From: Cacajao melanocephalus
Lineage: Eukaryota; Chordata; Mammalia; Primates; Pitheciidae
Assembly: GCA_963573385.1 (NCBI GenBank)
Contig: CAUYLG010033112.1
Coordinates: 1-64,000 of the forward strand
DNA length: 64,000 nucleotides
Direction: 5' to 3'
Both the position numbers and the translations under genes were made by a program. The notes under the pieces were generated by a model. It searched no databases, was not told the origin of the DNA, and was given only the letters and a program-made list of their open reading frames with translations. Positions 50,971 to 64,000 of this stretch are shown here, piece after piece; position 1 is the first letter of the stretch; the number at the start of each line of letters is the position of its first letter.

Positions 50971-53137
50971 TAAAACTTATTTTTTTAAAGAGATGAAGTG
51001 ATTCGAAAACTCACAGGCTCAATTCAGCTTACAAAACATTTTATTTTCAGACAAGAAAGCAGTTGGATGAGCTTTGGTTTGAAAGCTTCTATTTGCAGTT
51101 CTATTGATGGAGGGTGGTGAACACTACAGCTTCTGTGGATAGCATCAAGAGGTCATATCTCAGAGGTTTCTGGAGGAGTTAAGAAAAGTTGTAAGTACAT
51201 CAAGGGTGAAATGATTCTCCCAAAATATCCTTTTACTGAGACATAAGCCACAAGATTTTGCCCAGGCTCAGGCCTCAACTCTTATCTTTATTTATACATG
51301 AAACAAGTCTCACTTTATAAATAGTAAATCTCCCTGGGCACCAGTAGATAACATATAACAAGGATATAAGAAATAAGTTGCCAGCAACAAAGTCAGCTCT
51401 GCCCAACAGCTTTCTGGGTATTTCTAGGTGAGGACTAGAAACTCATGTCAGAAAAGAAGTAACCATTTACTTTCTTAGTACCAAATAATAATACCTTCGG
51501 GACGGAAATAGTTGGGGAAATGAGATATTAAACTTAAAAGTGTTTTCCAAATAACAGAAATTTACCCCCTGAAGTACCGAGACATTTGAACGATTTTTTT
51601 CGTAAAGAAGTGTGTCAAGTACATTCTACACCCCTCAGGGTTATAGAACAGACTTTAAGATACTCTTCCTGACAATAAGAAAACTATTATGAACACTGTA
51701 GTAACTGAAATATGTAAATAACCTGCATCCCAGAGATCATATATGTACAATTTTTGTGTGTATGGAGTATATGTGTTTTACTGGGGAAAGACCCGTATCT
51801 AAATTCGCAAAGGGACCCAAGAAAGGGGAAGGAGCCCTGAAACTGTTCTCAGCTTTTTCTGGTTTTGGCTTTTGTCACTTTTTTCCACACTACTCTTATA
51901 CCACTTTTGTGGGGCTTTTTCCTCTCTTCTCTTCTAGTTGCTTTTCTCCCTCTCTTCTCAATAATATTTCTGCCACTGCTGCTTCACTTGTGGTGAGGAC
52001 AAGTGTCATTTGTTTTTTTAAAAAAAACTGAGGCACACTTCTGATCAGCAGACTGGTCATGTGCCCTTGTAAATTTCCATACTTACTGTAAACACTTGGG
52101 CCTAACACTTGGAATCTTTTTAGTTACTTTTGGGTTTTGGGGTATTCTGGAAAGTTGAGAAGGACACTGGATGTCTGATTGCTGGGGCCATAAATGGGAG
52201 CAAGCTTCCTGTAGATTTCAGTGAATTGAACATGGAGGTTACACTGCCATGAACACACAGGTACACACACACATACATACACACTTTCAGAAAGTTGAGG
52301 CGCTTCGTCTCTTTTCCAGCTTATAATACTATCTGAAATATCTGCAGCCCCAGACTGAGCTAGGATTTGCAAGAAATATTTACAGCTTGCTCAGCATGGC
52401 ATTTTCAATCATGTTCTATAAATGGGATGCTGGTAAATGAGCCATAAGAAAAGAATAAAGAAAATGTTACTGAATCTCCTTTATTGGTAGATTATGGCAA
52501 TATGCAAAATGAAAAGATGGGAGATGAGGGAGGCTGGCGACTCTGCATGCTGGAGAATGAGACAGGCTCAGGTGCAAGGAAACCAGCAGCAAGAACCATG
52601 ACAACTGCCGGGCACTGGAAAGCGCCCCTGGCTCAGAATCTTGAGGCAAAAACCAAGTGTTCCAGCTACTTTACCACACTACGAAAGTCTCTCAAAATGC
52701 CTGAACATGTGGCTTTCATTTCCTGACATAGATGCTCTCTTATAGTTTGGGGCAAGGGAGGGGGAGGAGCTGGTTAGCTTTTTAAATAACTAAAAATAAT
52801 CACGCTGTAGAGGAGAGAGATATTCCTAAAGATGAACAAGAAGTGGGAGACCCCAGATGATGTGGAAATACCTGAATTCTAAATGCACACATGACGCATG
52901 CACAGAAATGTCAACTCTTCAAAAGCTGAAACAGAGGTAAAAACCGAGGTTAAAAAAAAAAAAAAGATAGAAACATTAACTGTATACGTCCAAAAGGCAA
53001 GTGATAAGATTAGCAAGGAGTCAATAACTGAGAAAAGCCCACATCGTGCCATCAGCCCCCTCAGCTTTCCTGTCTCTGTGCTGCACTGATGTGGGGCTCC
53101 ACACTCGTGATCCAGATGAAGGTGCCCAACTCCTTAC

Positions 53138-53307
53138 CTCACTGCAGTCACTGGCTGGGATGTGTGAAGGCTGCGCTTCTTCATCCAGTGGCTCAATCAC
53201 CGTCACTTCGGCAAACTCTTCCACGGACTCTTGGAACTCAGGCAAGGACCTCCGTCCGTAACGCTTCCCACCTCTAACATATTTGGGCTGAGCTTCTAGT
53301 GTGCAGT
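53138..53307 (-). CDS. NIN: NIN coding exon (first in window, ~exon 5)
   Basis: 170 nt. Acceptor AG is at 53308-53309 (complement CT) after a pyrimidine-rich tract; donor GTAAGG reads leftward from 53137. It begins with two bases completing an Asp codon and then encodes 56 residues starting CTLEAQPKYVRGGKRYGRRS and ending DCSE. This is the basic linker after the first EF-hand pair of ninein, rich in Arg/Lys and then acidic. It ends on a codon border, so the next exon starts in phase 0. An open frame continues past both splice sites by chance. Conservation with human ninein as I remember it is strong, with a few substitutions (for example Ala in EEFAEV where I recall Pro). Confidence 0.95.
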
Positions 53308-54096
53308 CTGAGCGAGGAGACAAGGGTTGAGGCCACATGACATGAGAATCTCAGTTCTGAGCTGCCACTCACAGCCATCCAACCCAGCCTCTTATACCAG
53401 CCTCAAAATAAACCACCACTGTTTGCCAGTTGTGGGGTGGCTGTGGGTGTATGTGAGCCATCAGGTCAGATGGAGAGCACAGCTTCTAATTCTGAATGAT
53501 TTATGCCACCCTGAGTATTTATCTGCACATGATGGGAGCAATCCAATGATGGCAGCAAGGGATTTGACTTAATATACAGGATTAAGGTCAGGAAAAGGAA
53601 GGGGTCACATTTGTTCTTCTGTTTATTAAGCTGGGGTTTCCAGCAGGGTGGGGAGACATCATATTAACAAAGAGACACCTTGGAGGAAGTCTTAGAAAGG
53701 TAACACAACAGACACCAAATCAGCACTGTAAACTTAGTATCCACACCAATTAGTCTGAAACACCCTCCCTTACCTCCATGATTCCTTTGTTAACCATTCC
53801 ACTCTCTGATCTATCAGACAAGCAGGATGACAGAACAAAGAAACTGACATAACAGATTCTAAGCGATTAATGACAGCTAGTTATTTATATGAAACCCAAA
53901 ATCAAGATCTCACTGTAAAATTAAAAGCAGTAAAATAAAATAGCAAATGTGAAACCACAGTAAAAAAAAAAATGTATAATCTCTTTGTAAGCATCAGTGT
54001 TATATACGAAATAAAAAGGAATGTGCACGAGGAGTCATCTCTTGACCTTAAAGAAGGACTTCAGCATTTTGAAATCACATGTCTCAGGTTCAACAT

Positions 54097-54188
54097 TCAC
54101 CACCTTCCCCGCCACCATCACCACCACTGCGGCCATCACCACTGCCATCACCACCACCACCACCACCATCTCCACCGCCACAACCACA
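54097..54188. repeat. (CAC/CAT)n triplet repeat
   Basis: Imperfect CAC/CAT triplets on the plus strand, translating as poly-His in one frame and Gly-rich (GGGDGGG) on the other strand. Simple repeat, not a gene. Confidence 0.9.
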
Positions 54189-56146
54189 GGCTAAGCTTTT
54201 TCTACAATCGGTAGCTTTAAAGTGGTAAAATAAATACTTCACTCTTTCAAATGTTATCTCAGATATAGATTTTCTAGCACCTGGTACAGCATTAGAATAA
54301 AATGTGTCATGAAAGCACAAAAGATGGCAATATTTTGATTTCTGTTGCCTTATTGTCCACACACAGACATACTCTCTCGAGAACAAATATGTATTCTGTT
54401 GCAAGGTATGTCTGAACTCAGACATGTAGACTTTTAAATGAGATTACGTACACATAGTATAAAAATGACAACAGTTGATTAGACAAGAACTAAAAGAATG
54501 ACCGTTCCTTTATCACCATTGAAACCATGTTAGGGTTTAGCCATTACTTTGCAGTTTCCCGGGGAGGACTGGCAACCCTCTGTGACTAACCACCTCCCCA
54601 CCATGTCCTTCCTCTGGGACAAGCTCGGATTTCACTACATTCACAAATGTGGCCAGACACATTCTGAAAATGCTCAGCAAAGCTCAGAGTGAAGTATTTA
54701 TGCTAGCTATATAATTTCCAGTGATATTTATATCCAGCTTTTAAAAAGTCTCAGCCAAGTCATTTTACGTCAAGTGATTCTCTTACAGGAAGTGTTCAGG
54801 CATACAAAATTTATACTGAAAACTGCATGCATATTTGAAGGTACCTTTTATCAGAAGACAGTGTGTCAGCTTGTGAGCATTCAGGAGCGTCCCAGACACC
54901 CGAGCTACTTGTTGGCAGCTGACACCCACAGATGCTAGTCAGATAAGAGGCAATGCAGAACCATCCTTAATTTATCACATATTATTAAATTTTGGTGGCA
55001 GACAACAAGATACACCATTGGTGACTATCGGTGTTTGGAAAAGATTAAAAGGAACACTTAGAACCTTGGATAATGGACCACGGTATTTTCCCAGTGTAAG
55101 AACAAAGTCACCTCCTGGGGATGGAAGGGCAAAGGAGCTCTTATTCCATGCTGCACTTTTTCAGAGGTAAAAAAGCAGTGGGAGAAAGCAACCATCTTTT
55201 AAAAATCTATTGTGATCTAATCCCAAACCGACCAGTGGATGAAATGGTTCCCTAGTTGTTTACTAACTATCCCATGTAGTGTAGACTCAGTGGTGGATTC
55301 AAAACAGCTCTTTTTCTAAGCAATAAAAGGTAATAGATTGTGAGCCAGCAGGGACCTTGTGAAGTCATGGTTTATTCAGTCATATATTTTTGCATTGCCA
55401 GGCATTAAAACTTTTATTTCATTGTCTATTTTATTATAATAACCAATTTGAGCAAACTTTAATATCCTTCATAGAATGTACAAACATGATAAAGTCAATT
55501 TCTAGAGACATCTCTTAAATTGTGTAATCTTTTTGGAATAAAGACACAAGCACACACAAAGAAAAATGAGTTAAAGTTTTCTCATCACTTGATTTTCCAA
55601 ACCATGCATGTGACCAATAATGACGTAAACTAATCACACCATTTAAAACTAGTCACCTCTGAGAATGACACACTCACACATCCCTCTCCCATTTAGAGCA
55701 TCCACCTCACTGCACTTACCATGATACGACAGGTACAGAGACGGCAAAGGTAAGGACGTCCAGAGAGAACATTCAAAGTCAACAGCCCTTGCTGGGTTAA
55801 GCACTGAAAACTCTATGATTCTCCTTCTCAGTCTCAACCAGAGATTTAGAACTGAACAGCAGCAGTCCACCGAACCACGGGAATTTTAAGACACTCTTCC
55901 CCACTCAAGTTAAAGGATGCCTTGAACCTTTCCGACCATGCCTAAGAGATCCAAATCTGCAACCCTGGGGCTACGTTGATTTGCTTCACGAGTACATCCA
56001 GATGGAACCTTTATTTTTTTCAGGATGCCGTTTTGGAATCATCTTATCTATGTCAGAAAACATGGGCGGTTTTGGTTTATTAAGAAATGAAATTATTGAC
56101 ATCACAGAGCTTCCTTTAACACAGGTGAGAGTAACTGTTCCAATCA

Positions 56147-56428
<282 letters not shown>

Positions 56429-57722
56429 TCAGTGTTTGATTTCCTTGAAAGTGTATTTATGGATTCTCCCTGGATTATCAAGCTTCTGAGTCATTTTTCC
56501 TTCTTTCCCATTTTCCATTTCTCCTATTTGGCATCACTACAAAAATTAAAATGGGCTTCAAAGGAAAGCAGACAAGCCTGGCCTGCCCAGAGGTGTCTCA
56601 GACCCCATCCCTGGAGAGCTTATTATTAGACACACCAATCAGAGGAAGGTGGCTTTGAGGCAGTCCAACGTGACCTAGTATAATTGCCTAGGTTTTATTT
56701 CATAAACCAAATGCTTGGTTATGAGCAGGGGACAATAGAGAAACCTTGCTTCAATCCTCTGCTGGAGTAATGTGGAAGTGAGTGACAGTCTCTACAGAGC
56801 ACGTGGGAAAAAAACATCTGATCCAGGAGTTAAAAACATGAAGATAATACTATTCCTTTTGGCCTTAGAAATTACAGTCTGGATGCTCACACACTACATT
56901 TGTTACTCTACATTGCATCTGTCCCAAGAAGAGAAACTCCAGAGCTGTAATAATGTTCCCCTTCCAAAGCAGGATAAACCACCATGCACAAGTATGATGT
57001 GTGGCCAGAAGTCATGCACTCATAATAAAAAGAAAATTAAAATATGTTGTCAGGGAAAATGACCACTCTGAGTAAATAAGCTAGTTGCAGGCAGGGGAAA
57101 CAACCAACATCCACCTCATTCTTCTCCCGATTCCTTTCCCAGCTGCAGTGTAGAGGGAAGAAACATAGTCCCCAACTCCAGATTTCAAGCAATACAGAGT
57201 ACACTTTTTGCTCTCCCCTAAAACTGATCACTGCATCAGATCACTGCATCTGCATCAGATGTGATACAGGTCACCGCTTTAAACGCTCAGCTCTCCTAAA
57301 AACCACTGCATGAATGGCCAAAGGCAAATCAATGTCAGCTTCCCTTAGGAAGCCTAAACAATACACAGTCAATTAGGCAAAAGCCTAAACAATATATAGA
57401 CAACTGAATACTTTCTTTGCAGAAACACAAACTCAGGACCAGGAATGAAGTGGCAGCCATAACTGCTTTATGGAAGTTAAAGGAGATTTTTCAAAGCTGC
57501 TCCCCAGTGTTAGGCACATTCATTTAACGCATAAGCGTATTTACCAAACACCTGCCATGGGCAAAATGTTATGCTGTCCCTACTGAGGGATATGATGAAT
57601 ATTTTATCATTTTTTTGAATCAAAATTCCCTGTTCCCAAAAATGACCTGAGGCTATTTCCAGGGATGAAGGAGAAAGCCCTGCCCTTAGGATGTTGGTAT
57701 TCTCATTTTGGAATTGCTGGCA

Positions 57723-57752
57723 TAGGACTTTGCTTTCTAGGACTTTGCTTTC
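57723..57752. repeat. 15-bp exact tandem duplication
   Basis: TAGGACTTTGCTTTC occurs twice in direct succession, probably a recent slippage event. Confidence 0.95.
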
Positions 57753-58079
57753 TACATCCCTTCCTGACCCATTTAGTGAGCCTGGGAAATAATTCCCAGA
57801 GACACCACCCCCATCCAAAGCACCTCAGCACAGGAGTAATGCCAGCAGGAGAACCTTCACGTTACATGGCTGCTGAGCTCACAGGGGTGCTGAAATCCAT
57901 GTGAAAAGGAAAGGTAAAAAATAAAGCATGCACAAACCTCAAGGCAAGTACCCTCAACAAGCTTTCTTGGGAAAAGGCGGTCATGAAGCAGACGAGCCCC
58001 ACCTGGCCCCATTCTACATCCCACCTCCTCCTCGCCTATGATGAACGCAGGGAAAATGCACACCCACACTTGACTCTAA

Positions 58080-58375
58080 ATAAGAGACGGGAAGAGAATC
58101 AAAGGGAAAGCTAAGACCAAGAAAAATGCAGAGACCAATGGAGACTGACACAGAGAGACAGATGCGGAGAGAGAGTGAGACAGAGATTGAGACCAAGAAA
58201 GGGAAGGAAGTGGGTGGGGAAACGGGAGACAATAGGGACCTAGAAGCCTAGGGTGGGTGGGGAAGGGGAGCGAGAGAAGTAGATGTGGGAGGACTACCAG
58301 GTAGGGAAAGACTGAGAGGAGGAGGGAGAGGTGAGCTGGGGTGGAGGAAAGAAGGGAGCGGAAGGGGAACGTTTC
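58080..58375. repeat. Homopurine-biased (GA-rich) tract
   Basis: About 300 bases of mostly A and G with GAGA, GGGGA and GGAGGG runs. As intron RNA of NIN this is a long polypyrimidine tract. Confidence 0.8.
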
Positions 58376-59788
58376 AAGGATGGGAAGCCAAGAAAGAATA
58401 AACAACACTAGAAAGCCATCAGCAAAAGCTTTTTGACATGATCTGTCATTCCTTTTGCTTCCCAGTGCACTCCCTGCCTCCAGGGCCATCACTGGTAAGC
58501 AGCCTCATCACACTTCTGTGTGCACTAAGCCCTTTCCAAGGCAGCTGCTTGGGAGGGCATCAGCACCCCCCTCCCCAGCTACTCCTCTCTCCTGGAACCT
58601 CCACACAAGACGCAGATGTTTAATTAGGTCTTTCAGTTCCTCCCCGAATGCAGTGACAGAATCTTAGGCGTAGTCTCCACCCCGGTTCTTATCCACCTAA
58701 ATGATGCTTCTGGCTGGAACACAGGGGCTTCTGAACACAAAGGTAATAGGGTAACTTTGATTAGCCTTGCCCAGGAGGAAGGCTTCGAGGGGAAAGTGAC
58801 ACCCCCCCACCCCCAGAAGGTGCCAAAGCTGCTGGATGAGTGTGGCATGGCAAGCCCCAGAGCTGACTGGTTTGACTGGGTGGTCTAAGTCCTAATGCAA
58901 TTGAAGATCAGTCAATAGGAAAAAAATCTTTGAGTTGATAATGATTATATGATTGTTTCCCCAACCTTTACACAGGAGGATCAACCAGCGGATCCCTGTT
59001 AGGATGCCTGTATCTATAGCCATTTTTGGGAAGAAGGACGAGATTCACTTTTTACCTAACTGAACCCTCCCCGTTGTTCAAGGGGAACTCAAAACTCATT
59101 TCTTTCAAGTAATTCCTTGGCACCATTTTCATGGAACCCTTTCTCCTCTGCATTTAGTGAGACGCACCCTGTCTATAGCTCCCAATTTAATCATAACTAT
59201 GGCCACATTTTTCTAAAAGCATTTTACATGGCAAGATTTCCTACCCAGATAGACTGTAACACTTTCCATGGGAAAGAGCTGTGCTTTGGAATCAAACGGT
59301 CCTGGACACCCAGTCTATACCAACATTGGGAGCACTGAACCTCATGAAGACTTAGTTTCCTCCCATCTGGAGGGAGGGAAAATAATAGGAGCTTCATGGA
59401 GTAAGGTCAACCTCAGTCTAGCAGCTCCTGCCCAGGGAGCTCCAGCCACACTCTGGTCCATCCACCAGGACTCCTATGAAGCCAGTGGTGGCCCAAAGCC
59501 ATTGGGCCAGGGAGACGTGTCCAGCATCAAGCAGCCATGGGAGCAAAGTTAGCAAGAGTCTCTCAGCCTCAGTTTTTGGTAACAGGTAAGATTAGCGGCA
59601 AATGTGTAATGACGTTATCCAGTTCGTCACCTCAGAAACTGGAGCTGCTCTGATCTTGTTCTTGCCCCCAATTTCTCATTAGTCTCCTTTCCTGCGTCAG
59701 TGAGCTGATGTGAGAGGGACACACTGATACTCTAGGACTCCCTGTGGAAAACTGTCATCTTCATGTTCCCTGTTTGGAAACCTTCTTA

Positions 59789-60124
<336 letters not shown>

Positions 60125-60359
60125 TGGACACAACTCCCAAGTAAACTGTTTTATAATCAAAATTCTCGCCAGCCTTATTTAATTTTAAATGATATGAGTA
60201 TTTCTTGCACATATACATATTTTTAAGTTGCTTTTTACCTTCAGTAAATTTACCATATAAGTATTCTTTTATAGCACAGTGTAACAGCTGCTTAGTCATT
60301 GATTACATAGATATAGCATGATTTGCTTACGAATACACTGTCCAATTTCTTCATTTGCT

Positions 60360-60900
<541 letters not shown>

Positions 60901-61116
60901 TTTTTTCACTATTTTTTAAATGACTAATCTTATACACACATTTTTATGCACATCTGTAATTACTTACATAGCATAAAATCTGAGAGTGGCACCAATTAGC
61001 CAAAAGCATTATTATAGTTCTTGGTGACTATTATGTAATCCTAGAAAGGATTTTACACATCAGTGGGCATGGGTATTTCCAATTTCAGGATTATAAACAC
61101 AATCCTAAACCTTCTT

Positions 61117-61140
61117 TTGTTGTTGTTGTTGTTGTTGTTG
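61117..61140. repeat. (TTG)8 microsatellite
   Basis: Perfect TTG run just before an Alu; may derive from its tail. Confidence 0.92.
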
Positions 61141-61156
61141 GCACTGGTGGAGGTAG

Positions 61157-61487
<331 letters not shown>

Positions 61488-63661
61488 TTTTGCTTTTAAC
61501 TCTTGGAGAAAACTTCTGGTACTTACTGTTAGCATTTTGTTGACACCAAAAGAACAGAGACTAAGTTTTTACTTATCTTAACCAAGAGAGGACAACAGAA
61601 CAAGCCTCTTGGGCCATCTGTGTGTAATATCTCCTAAAACAGTCCGGACTTCAGCCAGACTTCAGTGCCTGACCCAAGGCCTCTGAACATAGTTATAAAC
61701 ATAAATCTTCAATCACTGAGATCAATATCTAGCCCAGTGACAGGCCATAAAACCTGACTCAAGGCACAATTGTTGTGTAAATGAAACAATATCTATTAAC
61801 TGTATGTATCGCTTCTTCAAAATATAAAGAAAATAATTATAATTATGGCAGTCCTTGAAATTAGGGAGGTCTGTTACAATAAAACATCTCTACCAAAACA
61901 CTGCCTGGTCCTATTTTTCTAATGAGTTGGCTTTTTCAACCCCGAGTTTTCCCCATGAATAAACAAAGAAGAGACATTTCCAATGAATCACATCAAGGAA
62001 GAAAGGGCTTCCTGCATTATGCTAACATCTACTAAAGAACAGAAATCTAATGCAAGATGCATCAAATGAGGACAAAATCTCTGGAGAGAGGATCCAGCTG
62101 GCACGTTGATGCCATGAAGCTTGGAGCCTGTGCCAGCATTTCCATTACAAAAATCCTATAATCCAAAGCCACAGCGAATTGAATAAATAGCTAATAATTA
62201 AGTTGTTGCCCCTCTCCTATTCCAGAAAAATAATTTAAAAATTAAATTGTATACATAGATATGGGAGAATTATGCCACTGGCAATGCTAATGAGTTTAGA
62301 ATTTATAAAAGACTCCCTACCTCCCAATCCATTTTTCTGCCTTTATCTGAATTTCCGTATTTTTCATTGTGTTGTTGTTATTATAAAAATTGCTTTTTAG
62401 GGGAAAAACTCTAAGAGTCTTAGAATTATAAATATCTGAGTTTAAAAGATGCTGAAAATAGTCCATATCTTCTGATTCTAAAAATAAAGAAACTGTACCT
62501 CAGAGGAGTTATAAATGGCAGAGCCCAAGACTATGGAAATAATAGTTTAATTTCATCTCCTCTCAAATCCCTTAGAGCTTTGTTTTTATAGAATTTATAT
62601 ATAACTGCCTTTTATTAGGAGACTATGAAAACATGAAATATACTATGCATCTGTCCTTAGGAAGAACTTCATAGTTTCAATGAATGTTAAGTAAAATCTT
62701 ACAGAAACACGGGGCTAGCATTTTTCACAGATACGGATAATGTCATTTAGACAATGGGAGGCAACACAATCAAATCTTGGAGCTGGAAAGGATTTTACGT
62801 GTTTTCCAGTGCAACCACCTTTACATACAAGGTGACCAAAGACCACCAAAGTCGTGATATATAAGATCACTCGATTAGAGGGACAGAGCCAGCATTTCCT
62901 AACTCCTCACTCAGGGGTGGTTCTACTAAATCACGCTGACTTTTCTATATTACGGTATGGTACAGTAACTGGTATTTTAATTTGTAAAAATATTTGGTGT
63001 TATAAAATATCAGTTCATGACCCTCTTGGTTTCTAAGGCCACTGTGCACTATGGCTCCCTTATTATTTTCAGTCTCCTTCTATAGCATAAAGGTAACCTG
63101 TTCTCTCAAGGACTATCACGTCCACTGATTTCAAAAAGGCAAGACAGAAATAACCCAGACCTGGCCCTTTCTGGTATAAGGTGAACTAACATGAGCAGCC
63201 AAATAATGGAGAGGACACAGGCATCCCTGTCCCTCATGATCAGGTGAAACGTGCTTTTGTTCATTTCTCCTTGCTGCCTCTGGCCACTTGTCAGACCCTT
63301 TTAGCCAGGCTGCATTGACTGAGGACTGGCTCATCCATTTGAAAGCTAAAGTCCTAAACCTAAAGCCTCCTTGAATCACAACCCTTGGTGATGCAGTACA
63401 AGCACCCTCCTCTGCCACTAGCCGTAAGACTTCTATTAAGCTACGTCTGTCTTTGGGTCTCTATTTGCTCATGGATGAAATGGTAGGGTTCTCTCCAGCC
63501 GTAAAATGCTATGATCTATGATTTAAGGGATAATTACTCCCATAAAGGGAGAGGGAGAGGTAAATGAAGGTGGCCTGTTGATGTACTGCATTTGAATCCT
63601 GACCTTACTTCCTCTGTCTCTGCCCAGCCAAATCAGTTTACCTGCAGGGGGGTTGAGTCAC

Positions 63662-63953
<292 letters not shown>

Positions 63954-64000
63954 TGAGAGTCACATTCTAGAGTGGGTGGAAGAATGTTTGAGTGGAAAGA

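Noticed and set aside
54090..54425. His-rich / Gly-rich small proteins
   Set aside because: Created by the CAC/CAT triplet repeat.
59245..59400. Possible L2/MIR remains
   Set aside because: A few phrases fit (AGACTGTAACACTTTCCATG, TTAGTTTCCTCCCATCTGG) but the match is too weak to report as an element.

Overview
This is vertebrate, and specifically primate, nuclear DNA. It carries a spread-out multi-exon gene with GT-AG introns, about 30 Alu elements and primate-type L1 sequence. The only protein-coding gene I can support is NIN (ninein), the large coiled-coil protein of the mother-centriole subdistal appendages that anchors microtubule minus ends. It lies on the minus strand, so its 5' side is at high coordinates. 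I reconstructed 22 consecutive coding exons, from 53138-53307 (first in the window) to 484-663 (last). They total 5366 nt, join in one open frame of 1788 whole codons plus a split first codon, and all have AG acceptors and GT donors. The start codon, the first two EF-hands and roughly the last 200 codons lie outside the window. Several residues differ from the human ninein I remember, so a non-human simian is more likely than human. That is an inference.

Layout, in transcript order (right to left). 64000-53308 is intron 5' of the first visible exon, with Alus, a homopurine tract and a His-codon-like triplet repeat. Exons at 53138, 39981 (only 40 nt), 37858, 32975, 32326 and 31383 encode the N-terminal region: a degenerate EF-hand, a second EF-hand followed by a P-loop-like GLFKNGKS, and a canonical EF-hand split across two exons. 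Exons from 30876 down to 19396 start the long coiled coil. The 2142-nt exon 16344-18485 encodes 714 residues of coiled coil and is frame-neutral. Exons 14628 down to 484 continue the coiled coil toward the C terminus.

Introns are dominated by transposable elements. Plus-strand Alus are antisense to the NIN transcript and minus-strand Alus are sense. There is one 5'-truncated L1 with clear target-site duplications (27680-28710), older L1 fragments that run close to exon borders, nested Alus, MIRs and DNA-transposon fossils.

Most notable: (1) the giant symmetric exon has two UGCAUG (RBFOX-type) hexamers in the intron just upstream, matching its proposed cell-type-specific skipping; (2) two Alus carry small near-perfect palindromes at the same place in their tail, which look like template-switch mutations; (3) a GC-rich island with E-boxes and homeodomain-type sites sits in the 13-kb intron. 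No prokaryotic, viral or CRISPR-type system was found.
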